Below, piece after piece: positions 16,075 through 25,300 of a stretch of DNA of 53,939 nt. Made by a program: the position numbers and the translations under genes. The DNA lies in assembly GCA_964508715.1 (NCBI GenBank), contig CAZDUX010000020.1:1-53939 (forward strand). Reading direction: 5' to 3'. Numbering within the stretch: position 1 is the first letter of the stretch; the number at the start of each line of letters is the position of its first letter. This DNA is from JAKALX01 sp964508715. Its GTDB lineage: Bacteria > Chloroflexota > Dehalococcoidia > Tepidiformales > Tepidiformaceae. Below the pieces are notes generated by a model. The model did no database searches. It was not told the origin of the DNA and was given only the letters and a program-made list of their open reading frames with translations.

Positions 16075-16107
16075 ACTCGCAACTCGCAACTCTGACTCGC
16101 AACTCAG
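16075..16107. repeat. Right array of ACTCGCAAC repeats flanking the four-helix-bundle gene
   Basis: Three tandem copies of ACTCGCAAC (16075, 16082 and 16095, the first two overlapping) fill the space between the start of the four-helix-bundle gene and the stop codon of the permease gene. They are inverted relative to the copy at 15639-15662. Confidence 0.6.
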
Positions 16108-16880
16108 TGCGCCAGGTTCTTGCCGCGAAGCCAGTTGGGGCGGCGTGTGCGGCTGAACACGGATTCCGTTGGCCCGTAGGTGCCCTGCCGGTACCGGTTC
16201 TCGAGCCAGGCCTGGACGATGCTGGCGACGGTGGTGAGCGCGAGGTACCAGAGCGAGGCGATGATGAGCCACTCGAAGTAGAGGAGGGTGGACGAGTACT
16301 GGAGCTTCGCAACCAGAAAGAGCTCGCTCACACTGATGACGGAGACGAGAGACGAGTTCTTGAGCATGGCGATGAACTCGTTGCCAGTGGGCGGAATGAC
16401 GACACGCATCGCCTGGGGAAGGATGATGCGGCGCATCGAGAGCGGATACGTCATTCCCAGGCTCTTGGCAGCCTCCATCTGGCCGGGGTCAACACTCTGG
16501 ATACCCGCGCGCATGATCTCGGTCATGTAGGCACCCTCGTTGATGGCGAGCGCGAGGACGCCAGTCTGGAAGGCCGTCATCTGGCCGTTCCACGGCATCC
16601 AATCGGGCCAGGCCTGGGGGAGGGCGAAATACCAGAAAACGATCTGCACGATGAGCGGGGTGCCGCGAAAGAACCAGATGTAGCCGAGTGCCAACCACTT
16701 GAGGGGCAGCACCTTGCTCAGCCGCATGAGGGCGAAGAGCGTGCCGAGGACGATGCCGATGGCCGTGCCGAGAACCGAGAGCTGGATGGTGAGCCACATG
16801 CCCTCGAAGACGATGCGCGAGAAAAGATGGCTGCCGATGTAGCCCCAATCGACGCTACCGGCCGCAAGGAAGAGCCCCAT
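16104..16880 (-). CDS. Polar amino-acid ABC transporter permease (HisM/GlnP type)
   Basis: A 258-residue inner-membrane permease with five or so helices. The N-terminal GMWLTIQLSVLGTAIGIVLG segment and the EAA loop region EAAKSLGMTYPLSMRRIILPQA mark the His/Glu/Gln/Arg/opine permease family. It pairs with the binding protein encoded 54 bases upstream and the ATPase downstream of the inserted four-helix-bundle gene. Only one permease gene is present, so it probably works as a homodimer. The stop codon falls within the repeat array. Confidence 0.92.
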   Translation of the reverse strand: MGLFLAAGSVDWGYIGSHLFSRIVFEGMWLTIQLSVLGTAIGIVLGTLFALMRLSKVLPLKWLALGYIWFFRGTPLIVQIVFWYFALPQAWPDWMPWNGQMTAFQTGVLALAINEGAYMTEIMRAGIQSVDPGQMEAAKSLGMTYPLSMRRIILPQAMRVVIPPTGNEFIAMLKNSSLVSVISVSELFLVAKLQYSSTLLYFEWLIIASLWYLALTTVASIVQAWLENRYRQGTYGPTESVFSRTRRPNWLRGKNLAH

Positions 16881-16899
16881 GACCGCCTCCGGGCGAACG

Positions 16900-16922
16900 G
16901 GAGGCGCCTCGAAGGCGCCTCC
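16900..16922 (-). promoter_or_regulatory. Intercistronic hairpin between binding-protein and permease genes
   Basis: A perfect 10-bp stem GGAGGCGCCT/AGGCGCCTCC with a three-base loop lies in the 54-bp gap. Hairpins here in ABC operons stabilise the binding-protein mRNA or partly terminate, giving more binding protein than permease; that role is inference. Confidence 0.6.
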
Positions 16923-16934
16923 TCATTCACCGTG

Positions 16935-17810
16935 CTACTTCAACTTGCCGGCCTCGAGGTCCCAGTACTTGAGGATGGTGTCCATCTTGCCCTTGTCCGT
17001 CATGGCCTTGATGGCGGCTTTGAGGCCCGTACTCACTTCGGAGTCGTCTTTACGGACGGCGATGCCGTAGGGCCCAGATTCGAACTGGTCGCCGACGCGC
17101 TTCGTGCCCTTGACGGTCTTTTCGGCGTAAACGGCGACCGGGTAGTCCATGAGGGCGGCATCGGCGCGGCCCGAGGCTACTGCCTGGATGGTGTCGGTGT
17201 TCTGCTCGAACGTCTGGACATCGATCTTCTGGAGGCACTTTTCGTTCTGGGCCTTGGCCTGGTCGACCTGGATCGTGCCGAGCTGAATGGCGACCTTCTT
17301 TCCGCAGAGGTCGGCGACCGAATTGATCTTGCCGGGGTTGCTCTCCTTGACGAGGATGCCCGACCCGGCGTTGAAGTACTCGACAAAGTCGACCTGCTTC
17401 TGACGCTCATCGGTGACGCTCATGGCAGACATGATGATGTCGGCCTGCTTGCTCGTGAGGGCGGGGATGATGGCATCGAAGGGGGTGTTGTTGATCTGGG
17501 CCTTGACGCCCCAGGCAGCGGCGACGCAGTTGGCGATGTCGGCATCCAGCCCGATGGGGTCGCTGCCGCCCTCTTTCGTGAAGTCGACGGGCGCATAGCT
17601 GAGATCCGAGGCGACCACGAGCTTGCCGGCACTCTTGATGCGAGCCGGGGCGGTGAGGCCAAGATCCTTGCAGTCGACGGTGGCAGCGGTGAGCTTCCCG
17701 CCGCCCGATGTCGAGGTAGTGTTGTCGTCGTCGCCGCAGGCCGCAGCGACCAGGCTCAGGCCAGCGACCGCGATGAGCGCCGCCGCCGCCGGTATCCAGG
17801 TAATCCGCAT
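16935..17810 (-). CDS. Amino-acid ABC transporter substrate-binding lipoprotein
   Basis: A 291-residue type II periplasmic-type binding protein (SBP_bac_3). It has a lipoprotein signal with the lipid-anchored Cys at C25 (VAAAC), a Gly/Ser/Thr linker, then the paired-lobe domain: LVVASDLSYAPVDF, IGLDADIANCVAAAWG, FDAIIPALTSKQADIIMSAMSVTDERQKQVDF, typical of His/Glu/Gln binding proteins. The Arg of the TDER motif normally contacts the amino-acid carboxylate. First gene of the operon; its ribosome site is part of the hairpin at 17822-17839. Confidence 0.93.
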   Translation of the reverse strand: MRITWIPAAAALIAVAGLSLVAAACGDDDNTTSTSGGGKLTAATVDCKDLGLTAPARIKSAGKLVVASDLSYAPVDFTKEGGSDPIGLDADIANCVAAAWGVKAQINNTPFDAIIPALTSKQADIIMSAMSVTDERQKQVDFVEYFNAGSGILVKESNPGKINSVADLCGKKVAIQLGTIQVDQAKAQNEKCLQKIDVQTFEQNTDTIQAVASGRADAALMDYPVAVYAEKTVKGTKRVGDQFESGPYGIAVRKDDSEVSTGLKAAIKAMTDKGKMDTILKYWDLEAGKLK

Positions 17811-17821
17811 CTACATGTTCT

Positions 17822-17839
17822 CCCGACTGATAAGTCGGG
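17822..17839 (-). promoter_or_regulatory. Leader hairpin that overlaps the ribosome site of the binding-protein gene
   Basis: Perfect 7-bp stem CCCGACT/AGTCGGG with a TATC loop (minus strand). The GGG of the 3' arm is the start of the GGGAG ribosome site, eleven bases before the ATG, so folding would partly hide it. A minimal ATG-TAG lies between the hairpin and the true start. Confidence 0.45.
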
Positions 17840-17973
17840 GCGAACTATGGCACCAGCGAGCGTTAAGGCAAAGCAATTGCCGGCCGCTGGGATGCCCCCC
17901 AATGTGGTTCCGTGAGCACGGAAACAGGCCGCTGAGCGCTCGACGGCAACGAGTGGAGACCGAGAATGGAGGC

Positions 17974-19035
17974 ATGAGTGGGCACGCATCGACGCAGGCG
18001 CCACGACTAACTCCGTCAGCAGGGCGGGTGCTCCAGGTTGGCGGCATCGGTCTCGTGGTCATGCTCGGGGGCGTGTTTGCGTGGGCGAATCGTTCCGAGG
18101 TCCCGGCAGCATGGGATGCAGTGCGTTATGCGAACCTGCCCCTGTTCGGGCTCGCAGTAGCCCTGACGGGGCTCTGGCTGTTGAACATGGCTGCCTTTCA
18201 CCGTGCGACGTATCGGGCGGTGGGGCTCGACATCCCGTTCCACTCGATGGCCTGGCTCACAGCGGGGAGCACGTTCGTGAACATGGTCGCCAAGTCAGGA
18301 GGGATGGGCGGGATTGCTCTCTTTATTCAGGACGCTAACCGGCGCGGGCAGCCACGAGGGCTCGTGATTACCTCATACCTGCTGGCCGGCCAGTTGGGTC
18401 ACCTTGCCTTCGCACTCACGCTGCTCATCGCGCTTGTGGTCGTCTGGCTGGACGGCCAATTGACGGGTATCGACGTCGCAGCTTCCGCCATCTTCGCGAT
18501 ATATGTGGGAGTGCAGGGAGTCGCTTTTGCAGTGGGGATACGCAGCCGGGCGGCTCTGCGGACGCTGCACCGGATCCCGCCGGAAGCGAGATGGCGGGTG
18601 ATGCGTGCATTTGGCAGAGGGGCGGCAAACCGACCCGAGCCGGACGACAGCGGGGCCGATGAACTCTTCGAGGCAATCCATCTGCTGATCAACCAGCCTC
18701 GCCGGATGATCGTGCCGGCGGTACACGCACTCCTCGTTGAGGTTCTTGGGGTCGCGACGATCTGGACAGTACTTGCGATGTTCGGGGAATGGACAAGCAT
18801 GCAGGCACCCGTCGTGGCTTACGCGCTCTCGGTGCTCTTCTCGATCATCGGTGTGCTTCCAGCGGGTATCGGCTTCGCCGAGGCATCGCTCGGGGCGACC
18901 TTCACCGCATACGGGGTGCCCGGTGCCACGGCTGCTGTCGCAGTCATCACCTACCGCCTGTTCGAAGTCTGGGTGCCGTTCGCCATAGGAGGCTACGCTG
19001 CCCAGCAACTGGCGAGGAAGAAGGGCCCGGCATGA
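17974..19035 (+). CDS. Lysylphosphatidylglycerol flippase-like membrane protein (UPF0104; MprF N-terminal half)
   Basis: A 353-residue polytopic protein with about eight hydrophobic helices, of the family that forms the flippase half of MprF. Recognisable parts are the STFVNMVAKSGGMGGIALF segment and the PAGIGFAEASLGATFTAYGV segment near the C terminus, both conserved in this family. The gene overlaps the next one by four bases (ATGA), and that gene encodes the aminoacyl-PG synthase half, so the two would together make and translocate aminoacylated phosphatidylglycerol. Start chosen at ATG 17974; an upstream GTG at 17953 is possible. Confidence 0.82.
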   Translation: MSGHASTQAPRLTPSAGRVLQVGGIGLVVMLGGVFAWANRSEVPAAWDAVRYANLPLFGLAVALTGLWLLNMAAFHRATYRAVGLDIPFHSMAWLTAGSTFVNMVAKSGGMGGIALFIQDANRRGQPRGLVITSYLLAGQLGHLAFALTLLIALVVVWLDGQLTGIDVAASAIFAIYVGVQGVAFAVGIRSRAALRTLHRIPPEARWRVMRAFGRGAANRPEPDDSGADELFEAIHLLINQPRRMIVPAVHALLVEVLGVATIWTVLAMFGEWTSMQAPVVAYALSVLFSIIGVLPAGIGFAEASLGATFTAYGVPGATAAVAVITYRLFEVWVPFAIGGYAAQQLARKKGPA

Positions 19036-20759
19036 GCGGTCCGCCAGGAATGCCTGGCCGTGGCCGCCGGAACGCCGTTGCAGTAATCGTCCTCTTGTTG
19101 GGGCTGCTCGATGTCGCACTCACGCTCTTTCGTCACCCATTGATTCATGCGGGACCAGTGCGGCACCAGATTCCATACGTCGCGGTGGCCGGTGCGCGCT
19201 ACGTCTTGCTGGCGGCCGGCCTTGCGCTCATCTCGGTGGCGCCAGGTCTGCGCCATGGGAAACGCCAGGCATGGAACATAGCCATGGCTGCAGTCCTGGT
19301 ATCGCTGGCGGCCCACCCCTTGAAACGAACCGACGTCATCGGCTCGGGCGCGACGATAGCGGCAGGGCTGTTGCTCGTGGCGACGGCACGGTTGTTCCGC
19401 GCGCGAAGCGACCCGCTTCGTGCCCGCCGCGGGGTTGCGTGGCTGGTGTTCGGCGAACTCGGCGTCTTCCTCTGGGGAGTCATCGGGATGTACTTCCTCG
19501 ACTACGAGTTTGTCGAGCGCACGAATATTCTCGACGCACTGGGCAACGCACTCCGGGCGATGCTGATCTTGCCCGCAACGACGGTAGCACCCGAGACGCG
19601 GCACGGGGCATGGTTCATCGATTCTGTACGAGTGATGGCGCTCCTCGTGCTGGGGATCGCGGCATGGCACCTGCTCCATCCCGTGGTTCATCGGCAACTC
19701 GTATCTGGCACGGAACGAGATCACGTCCGGCGGCTGCTCGAACAATATGCGACCAATACCCTTGCCTATTTCCACCTCCTCGATGACAAGGACTACTTCT
19801 TCGCAGACGATGGGGAGGCGTTCATCGGTTACAAGGTGGTGGGGCACACAGCAGTTGTGCTCGGTGAGCCCATTGGTAAACGTGCGTCGTGCATCACACT
19901 GGCACAGGAATTTGCGGAGTTCTGCGACCTGAACGGCTGGGCATTCGCGTATCACCAGGTAACAGGTACGGGCTGTGAACTGCTGCGCGAGTGCGGACTC
20001 AATGCGCTGAAGATCGGGGAGGAGGCATTGATCCCGCTACCGGGATTCTCGCTTTCGGGGAAAAGCTTCAAGCACATCCGGAACGTCACGAACCGGCTCG
20101 AACGAGATGGTTACCGGATCGACAGGCTGAGTGAAATCGATGGGCCGCTGATGGATGAACTCGAGGAGATTTCGGACGCCTGGCTCGCCGACGGCGGCCA
20201 CCGGGAGCGTACGTTCACCCTCGGCCTTTTCGACCGGCGTTACCTGCGCGAGACGGGCGTCGTCGTTGTTACATCGCCGGCCGGGCGGATCGAGGCTTTC
20301 GTTAACCCGATTCCCGGCTACCGAAGCAAGGCCGGCAACTTCGACCTGATGCGCCGGCGCCCGGATGCACCCGAAGGGGTGATGGACCTCCTGATTGTGG
20401 CACTCGCCGAGCAGTACCGTGAGGAGGGATGCGAGACGCTCGCGCTGGGCCTGGCGCCGCTTGCCAACATCGAAGGCACGGGTATCGTGGAGCGCGCACT
20501 ACGCATCCTTTATATCCATGGCGGCCGCGCATTCAATTTCCAGGGGCTGCGTGCATTCAAATCGAAATGGAAACCGGTGTGGGAGCCGCGCTACCTCTGT
20601 TATCGAAGCGAGCTTCAACTCCCCCAGATCGCGCTGGCCGTTGTGCAGGCGGGCGAACTCCGCAGCGGACACTGGTGGGCGGAGTCCGCAGCCCTCGTGC
20701 CCTTCCGGCGGCGAGCACCGGGCGGGCACGAGGCAGAACCGGCCGAGGCTACCGGATGA
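19032..20759 (+). CDS. Phosphatidylglycerol lysyltransferase-like protein (DUF2156; MprF C-terminal half)
   Basis: A 575-residue protein with about six N-terminal membrane helices (1-235) and a cytoplasmic tandem-GNAT synthase domain (about 250-545). The DUF2156 core is clear: FFADDGEAFIGYKVVGHTAVVLGEPIG, LPGFSLSGKSFKHIRNVTNR, and the GRAFNFQGLRAFKSKWKPVWEPRY block that closes aminoacyl-PG synthases. It should transfer an amino acid from aminoacyl-tRNA to phosphatidylglycerol, lowering envelope negative charge. Which amino acid is not predictable. It overlaps the flippase gene upstream and, at its 3' end, the convergent CoA-transferase gene by 11 bases. Confidence 0.87.
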   Translation: MSGPPGMPGRGRRNAVAVIVLLLGLLDVALTLFRHPLIHAGPVRHQIPYVAVAGARYVLLAAGLALISVAPGLRHGKRQAWNIAMAAVLVSLAAHPLKRTDVIGSGATIAAGLLLVATARLFRARSDPLRARRGVAWLVFGELGVFLWGVIGMYFLDYEFVERTNILDALGNALRAMLILPATTVAPETRHGAWFIDSVRVMALLVLGIAAWHLLHPVVHRQLVSGTERDHVRRLLEQYATNTLAYFHLLDDKDYFFADDGEAFIGYKVVGHTAVVLGEPIGKRASCITLAQEFAEFCDLNGWAFAYHQVTGTGCELLRECGLNALKIGEEALIPLPGFSLSGKSFKHIRNVTNRLERDGYRIDRLSEIDGPLMDELEEISDAWLADGGHRERTFTLGLFDRRYLRETGVVVVTSPAGRIEAFVNPIPGYRSKAGNFDLMRRRPDAPEGVMDLLIVALAEQYREEGCETLALGLAPLANIEGTGIVERALRILYIHGGRAFNFQGLRAFKSKWKPVWEPRYLCYRSELQLPQIALAVVQAGELRSGHWWAESAALVPFRRRAPGGHEAEPAEATG

Positions 20760-22023
20760 CCCCGGTCTCGCGCAGGGTGGCGATCTCCTCGGGGGAGTAG
20801 CCGGCTTCGGCAAGGACCGTGTCGGTGTCGGCGCCGAGGACAGGGCTGGGACCCTGCGGGGTAAGGGGCGTTTCGGACATGCGGAAGGGCGGGCCAACCA
20901 TCTTGAGGTGGCCGAGAAGCTCGTGGTCCATCTCCATCTGGAGGCCGTTTTCGAGCACCTGCGGGTGGCCGAACAGCTCTTCGACAAAGAAGACCGGTCC
21001 GGCCGGGACGCCGTGGGCCTGGAAACGTTCGCCCCAATCGGCGGTCGTTCTCGTGCGGAAGAGGGCTTCCGCTTCGGCGACGAGCTGTGGACCGGCGATC
21101 TCCCAGCCCGAAGGGTCGAGCTCGAAGGTGCCATCTTCCTTGAAGCGAGGGTCGACCAGCCCCGTGGCGGCGAGCACCTTGACGCGGAGCGGGGTGCTGA
21201 GGGCGCCAACGGCGATGAAGCCATCGGCCGTCTGGTAGACGCGGTAGTAGATGTTACCGCCGGCGGCAGGGCGGAAGGTGTTGTGAATGGCGACCTGTTC
21301 CGAGAACGACTTGAGCTCTTTGCGAGCATCGGTGATGCCGTGGAGCATGGGATTGAGGATGTCATCATCCCAGGCGTCGATCCATGTGAACTGGCTGGTT
21401 TGCATCGCCATGGCGGTGCCGAGAAGGGTGCATTCGATGCGCTGGCCCTTGCCGGTCTTCTCGCGCCAGTAGAGTGCGGCACAGATGGAGTTCGCCATCT
21501 GGATGCCGGTCGCGTAGTCGGCGACGGCGGGATAGATGTAGGTCGGGACATCGCCCTGCATCTTCGCTTCGCCGGCCATGAGCCCGCTGAGCGCCTGGAC
21601 GATGAGATCGTATCCGCCGCGCTGGGCGAGGGGGCCCTTGCGCCCGAAGGCGGTATTTTCGCAGTAGATGAGGCGGGGGTTGACTGCGCTCAGGGTCTCG
21701 TAATCGAGGCCGAGTTGCTCGGCGACGCCCGGGCGGTAGTTGATGACGGCGACATCGGCGTCTTTGGCGAGGCGGAGGATGGCCTCCTGGGCCTCGGGGC
21801 GGGCCATATCGATGGCGACGCCGCGCTTGCCACGGTTGAGGCTCATGAAGACGCGTGATTCCTTGGGGATGAGTTCGCCGGTGAGGCGCCAGGTTTCACC
21901 CTCGATCGGTTCGAACTTGGTGACCTGGGCGCCCATATCGGCGAGGTGCATCCCGCAAAACGGGCCAGCGATAATCTGGGTGAACTCGAGGACCTTGATT
22001 CCGGCGAGCGGACCTGTGGGCAT
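20749..22023 (-). CDS. Class III CoA-transferase (CaiB/BaiF/formyl-CoA transferase family)
   Basis: A 424-residue enzyme that moves CoA between carboxylic acids. The N-terminal LAGIKVLEFTQIIAGPFCGMHLADMGAQV signature and SLNRGKRGVAIDM loop are typical; the catalytic Asp is D169 in PAVADYATG, the same residue number as in formyl-CoA transferase. AGGAGGAGACAAC precedes the ATG. It is a single gene here, unlike the two tandem pairs further right, and probably forms the usual interlocked homodimer. Substrate unknown. Confidence 0.9.
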   Translation of the reverse strand: MPTGPLAGIKVLEFTQIIAGPFCGMHLADMGAQVTKFEPIEGETWRLTGELIPKESRVFMSLNRGKRGVAIDMARPEAQEAILRLAKDADVAVINYRPGVAEQLGLDYETLSAVNPRLIYCENTAFGRKGPLAQRGGYDLIVQALSGLMAGEAKMQGDVPTYIYPAVADYATGIQMANSICAALYWREKTGKGQRIECTLLGTAMAMQTSQFTWIDAWDDDILNPMLHGITDARKELKSFSEQVAIHNTFRPAAGGNIYYRVYQTADGFIAVGALSTPLRVKVLAATGLVDPRFKEDGTFELDPSGWEIAGPQLVAEAEALFRTRTTADWGERFQAHGVPAGPVFFVEELFGHPQVLENGLQMEMDHELLGHLKMVGPPFRMSETPLTPQGPSPVLGADTDTVLAEAGYSPEEIATLRETGVIR

Positions 22024-22145
22024 GTTGTCTCCTCCTGGATGGCGGGATCTCGATGTGGGCCGCATTCTACGCGAAGGCAGGTGCGGCGCCAGCGGAGCGG
22101 GGGCCGGGGGGAGAGGAAAGCGGGCCAGGATTGCACATAGTTGTT
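22024..22145. other. Divergent promoter region, CoA-transferase / surface protein
   Basis: No gene. Together with the leader at 22146-22372 it makes a 349-bp divergent intergenic region. It holds the ribosome site of the CoA-transferase and presumably promoters for both directions. Confidence 0.45.
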
Positions 22146-22372
22146 GGGGGCCAAACGGCCCCCTAACGTGATTCTAATGGATTTCAAGTAGGGAGATCCC
22201 GTACTGTACACTGGTGATTCACTCACTTGCAGCGAAAGTTGCAGGGGGGTGGAGCCAATGGGGCGGTCCTCTCGCATCCTGGTCAGAGAGCGAGCGGGGC
22301 CAGAGACGGGGATATTGCAGGTATCCCCCGGTGGCCGGGCGCGGGCCCGGCAAGAAGGGAGAACCAGGGCAC
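22146..22372 (+). promoter_or_regulatory. Structured leader upstream of the giant surface protein
   Basis: A set of clear hairpins precedes the gene: GGGGGCC-AAAC-GGCCCCC (22146-22163), an 8-bp stem capped by a GAAA tetraloop (22226-22245), GGGGATA/TATCCCC with a TTGCAGG loop (22308-22328), and a GC-rich hairpin with 7-bp GCCGGGC/GCCCGGC arms shortly before the start. The GNRA-capped hairpin followed by a G-rich stretch and the repeated TTGCAG sequence look like a folded RNA element. It does not match the conserved cores of the riboswitch classes I can recall. Confidence 0.45.
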
Positions 22373-25300
22373 ATGACACTAGCACTCTATGGAAAATCGA
22401 AACGGAGGCAGGGCGGCCTCGCCGTGCTGGGCCTGCTTGCCGTGATGGTGGCGGTCCTCGCCGGGGTGATGCTCCGCCAGGATTCGGCAAAAGCGCTGGG
22501 TCTCTCGAGTGCGAGCGGTACCTGGGCATCTGCAAACGGTGCGGAATGCCTGAGTGGTACCGGCACCAATGAGATCCGATGGGGAAAGAATTCCTCTGGC
22601 GGCTGTTTGAACTCGAGCGTCCAGAGCGGGTACCGCTGGGATGGTGGTCCGGCGGTGACATTCACAGCGGGGCAGAGTTTCCTGCTTGGGAAGTTTACGC
22701 ACTTCAATAATCCGATTTACGGGAACTTCACAGCGATGACGGGGGCTACACTCAGCCTCCCCCTCGTGTTCAATGACCCCGTACAGACGGTGAACCTTAG
22801 CGTCTATTTCACGCATGATGAGACGCCAAATGATGCGAATCGATGTAAGTATCCAAGTGCCGATAACAGTAATGGTTGTGCTGACCGGGTAGGGTTGCCA
22901 GACCTCTCCGACCAGCAATTCCAGGTGGGCGACAATCTCTATAAGCTCGAATTCACGGGCTTTAAGCCACTGGCAAGCGGGAACTGCCCGGCAGATGGCA
23001 GTTCGCTACCAGGCGAAGTGACGTATTTCTATACGAAGGAACAGGCTACGAACATGGCCTGTGTGTACGCGAAACTGACGTTTACGGCACCTGTTGTGAA
23101 TGTCCAGAAGGCGGCTGTGAACACGAGCGTGAAGCAGGGCCAGGACGCACAGTTCAAGATCACCGTGACGAACTCGGGTGCTCCCGCCGCGACGGGATGG
23201 GGGCTCGTGGATCAGCTGCCGGCCGGGTTCTCGTGGTCGATCAGCCCGCCGGTGAGTGGCTGTTCAATCGATGCTTCCCAGAAGCTAACCTGCACAATTC
23301 TGAGTATCCCGGCCGGTACGGTAGCGAACCCCGGGAAGGTCGAAATCACCGTGAAGGCCTCGACGGCTGGTGCCGCATGTGAGCCCATCACGAACCCACT
23401 GGTGACGGTTTCGAAGACCGGCAAGCCGAGTGCTACAGCAGGGCCGGCGACGGTGAACGTCACTGATTGCCCGGTTGATGGCTCGCTTATCGTGTACAAG
23501 GTCGGGAAGGGCATCACAACTGGTAACGGGCCGTATAGCGGGACGATCTCGCCCGCGATTGGGTCAGCGTCGACATGGTCGGTACCTGACACGGGGAATG
23601 GACAGACCTTCAGCTCCGTTCCAAGCGGTACCTACACAGTCACCGAAACCGGGATGCCGAAGGCCGTGACCGGCGGAAAAATCGTGCTCGTCGGGTACAA
23701 GGTCGTGGATTCGACGACCGCGTGCTCAACAGATGAGAGCGGGTACTCGCCGTCCACGAACCAGGTGACGGTCGCACAGGACACGACGAAGGTCGTTTGC
23801 GTGCTCAACAAGTTCGTGGCCATCTCCAATCCGGGCGTATCGAAGGTGAAGGCGACTGAGGATATCTCGGGTGGCTTTGCCTACTGGGACATCAAGATCG
23901 ACAACACTGCCAACACCGGCGATTCCGTCGACGTCTTTATCAAGGATGGGGCGACCCTCGTCAGCGTCTCCAACGGCACGTGCACGGCCACCACAGGCGC
24001 AGATCTCACGAATGGTACAGGATGCACGGCAAATGCCGGCCAGGTGCTAACGGTGAAGGTCAAGAAGACCGCGCCGACAGCTCAGTGCCTCCCGCAATCG
24101 GTAAACAACAGCGCACAGGTCTGGCGCGGGTCGTCCGCCTCGGGCAATCCGATTGGCACGGTAGGCGGCGGTGAAACCACCAAGTACACAATCGACGGCG
24201 TTCCTGCACTGTGCGGGCAGCCGAACATCACCAAGACCCTCCCGAACGGCGGCACCGCACCGATCACGGTGACAGACCCCGGCGCCATCGCCTGGACGGT
24301 GACGGTGACGAACCCCTCGACCCTTCCTGGTGCGAACCAGGCAGTCGTCATCAAGGACTCAAACGTGAAGGTGTCGAGCGGGCCTGCGTTTACTGGCGGG
24401 GCGAACTGCGACCCGAACAGCGCGCCCGCGGCTTTCGAAACTGCACTGACGTCATCCAACGGTGTCAGTTGCTCCATGCCGGCCGGAGAGACGAACTCCT
24501 CGACCGTGACATTCACCGTCAAGCCAGCCGGGACAATTGCCCGGACGTGCGAAGACCAGGTGTTCAACAACACTGCAACGATGCAGATTGGGACCCAGCC
24601 GGTGGTCAACGCCGTGGGTCCGACGATTACCCTCCAGGGTGATCCGGCACTCTGCGGCCGCAGCCTCCAGATCTGCAAAGTCGTCGTCGGAAACGGCGAC
24701 GGGTTCGTGATGGGTGGCAAGTTCAAGTTCAACGTGACGGGCCACGACCCGGTTGAACTCGTCGCCTACGAGCCATCGTCGGATACGACTGCTGGAACCA
24801 ATGGCAGCGAGGTCTGCACGACGGTGACGGTTCCCCAGGGCAACGTCACTGTGACCGAATGGAGCGCCAGGCCTCCAACGTACGGTTGGGAAGGGTCATG
24901 GAACGGGGACGATCCCGCATACCCGCAAAACAGTGCTTACGGATTCGGCTCCAAGAACGACACGGCGGTAGTCGGTAACGACGTCACCAAGGTCGTGTTC
25001 CGCAACAAGACGCTTCCGAAGACCATCAGCGCCACGTTCTCGAAGTACATCTGCCCGGCCTACACGGATGTTCCGCGGAACAGCGCCGGTGGCCAGAACG
25101 ACATCGGCAAGCCCGACGGCCCGAGTGGCCTGAGCAATGGTGACCTCGGTACGTCGCAGGGCAAAGATTGCGAGCTGGCAGCGACTGAGTGGAAGTTCGA
25201 GCTCTGGACGAGCAACCGGAGCAACGGGTCCGGCGGCACGCTGTTGCAGACGATCCCGGTGGCAGCCGGTACCACAACGGTACCGCTCAATAGCTCGGTT

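Noticed and set aside
15906..17915. A 669-codon plus-strand open frame across the ABC transporter operon
   Set aside because: It is antisense to clearly recognised permease and binding-protein genes and has the Arg/Glu/Gly/Asp-rich composition of a high-GC shadow frame.
20395..21858. Long plus-strand frame over the CoA-transferase
   Set aside because: Antisense to a well-supported family III CoA-transferase with ribosome site and catalytic Asp; shadow of high GC.
22200..22330. Cyclic di-GMP (GEMM) or cyclic di-AMP riboswitch before the surface protein
   Set aside because: The GAAA-capped hairpin was suggestive, but the GEMM GCAAAGCC core and the ydaO conserved segments are not found.
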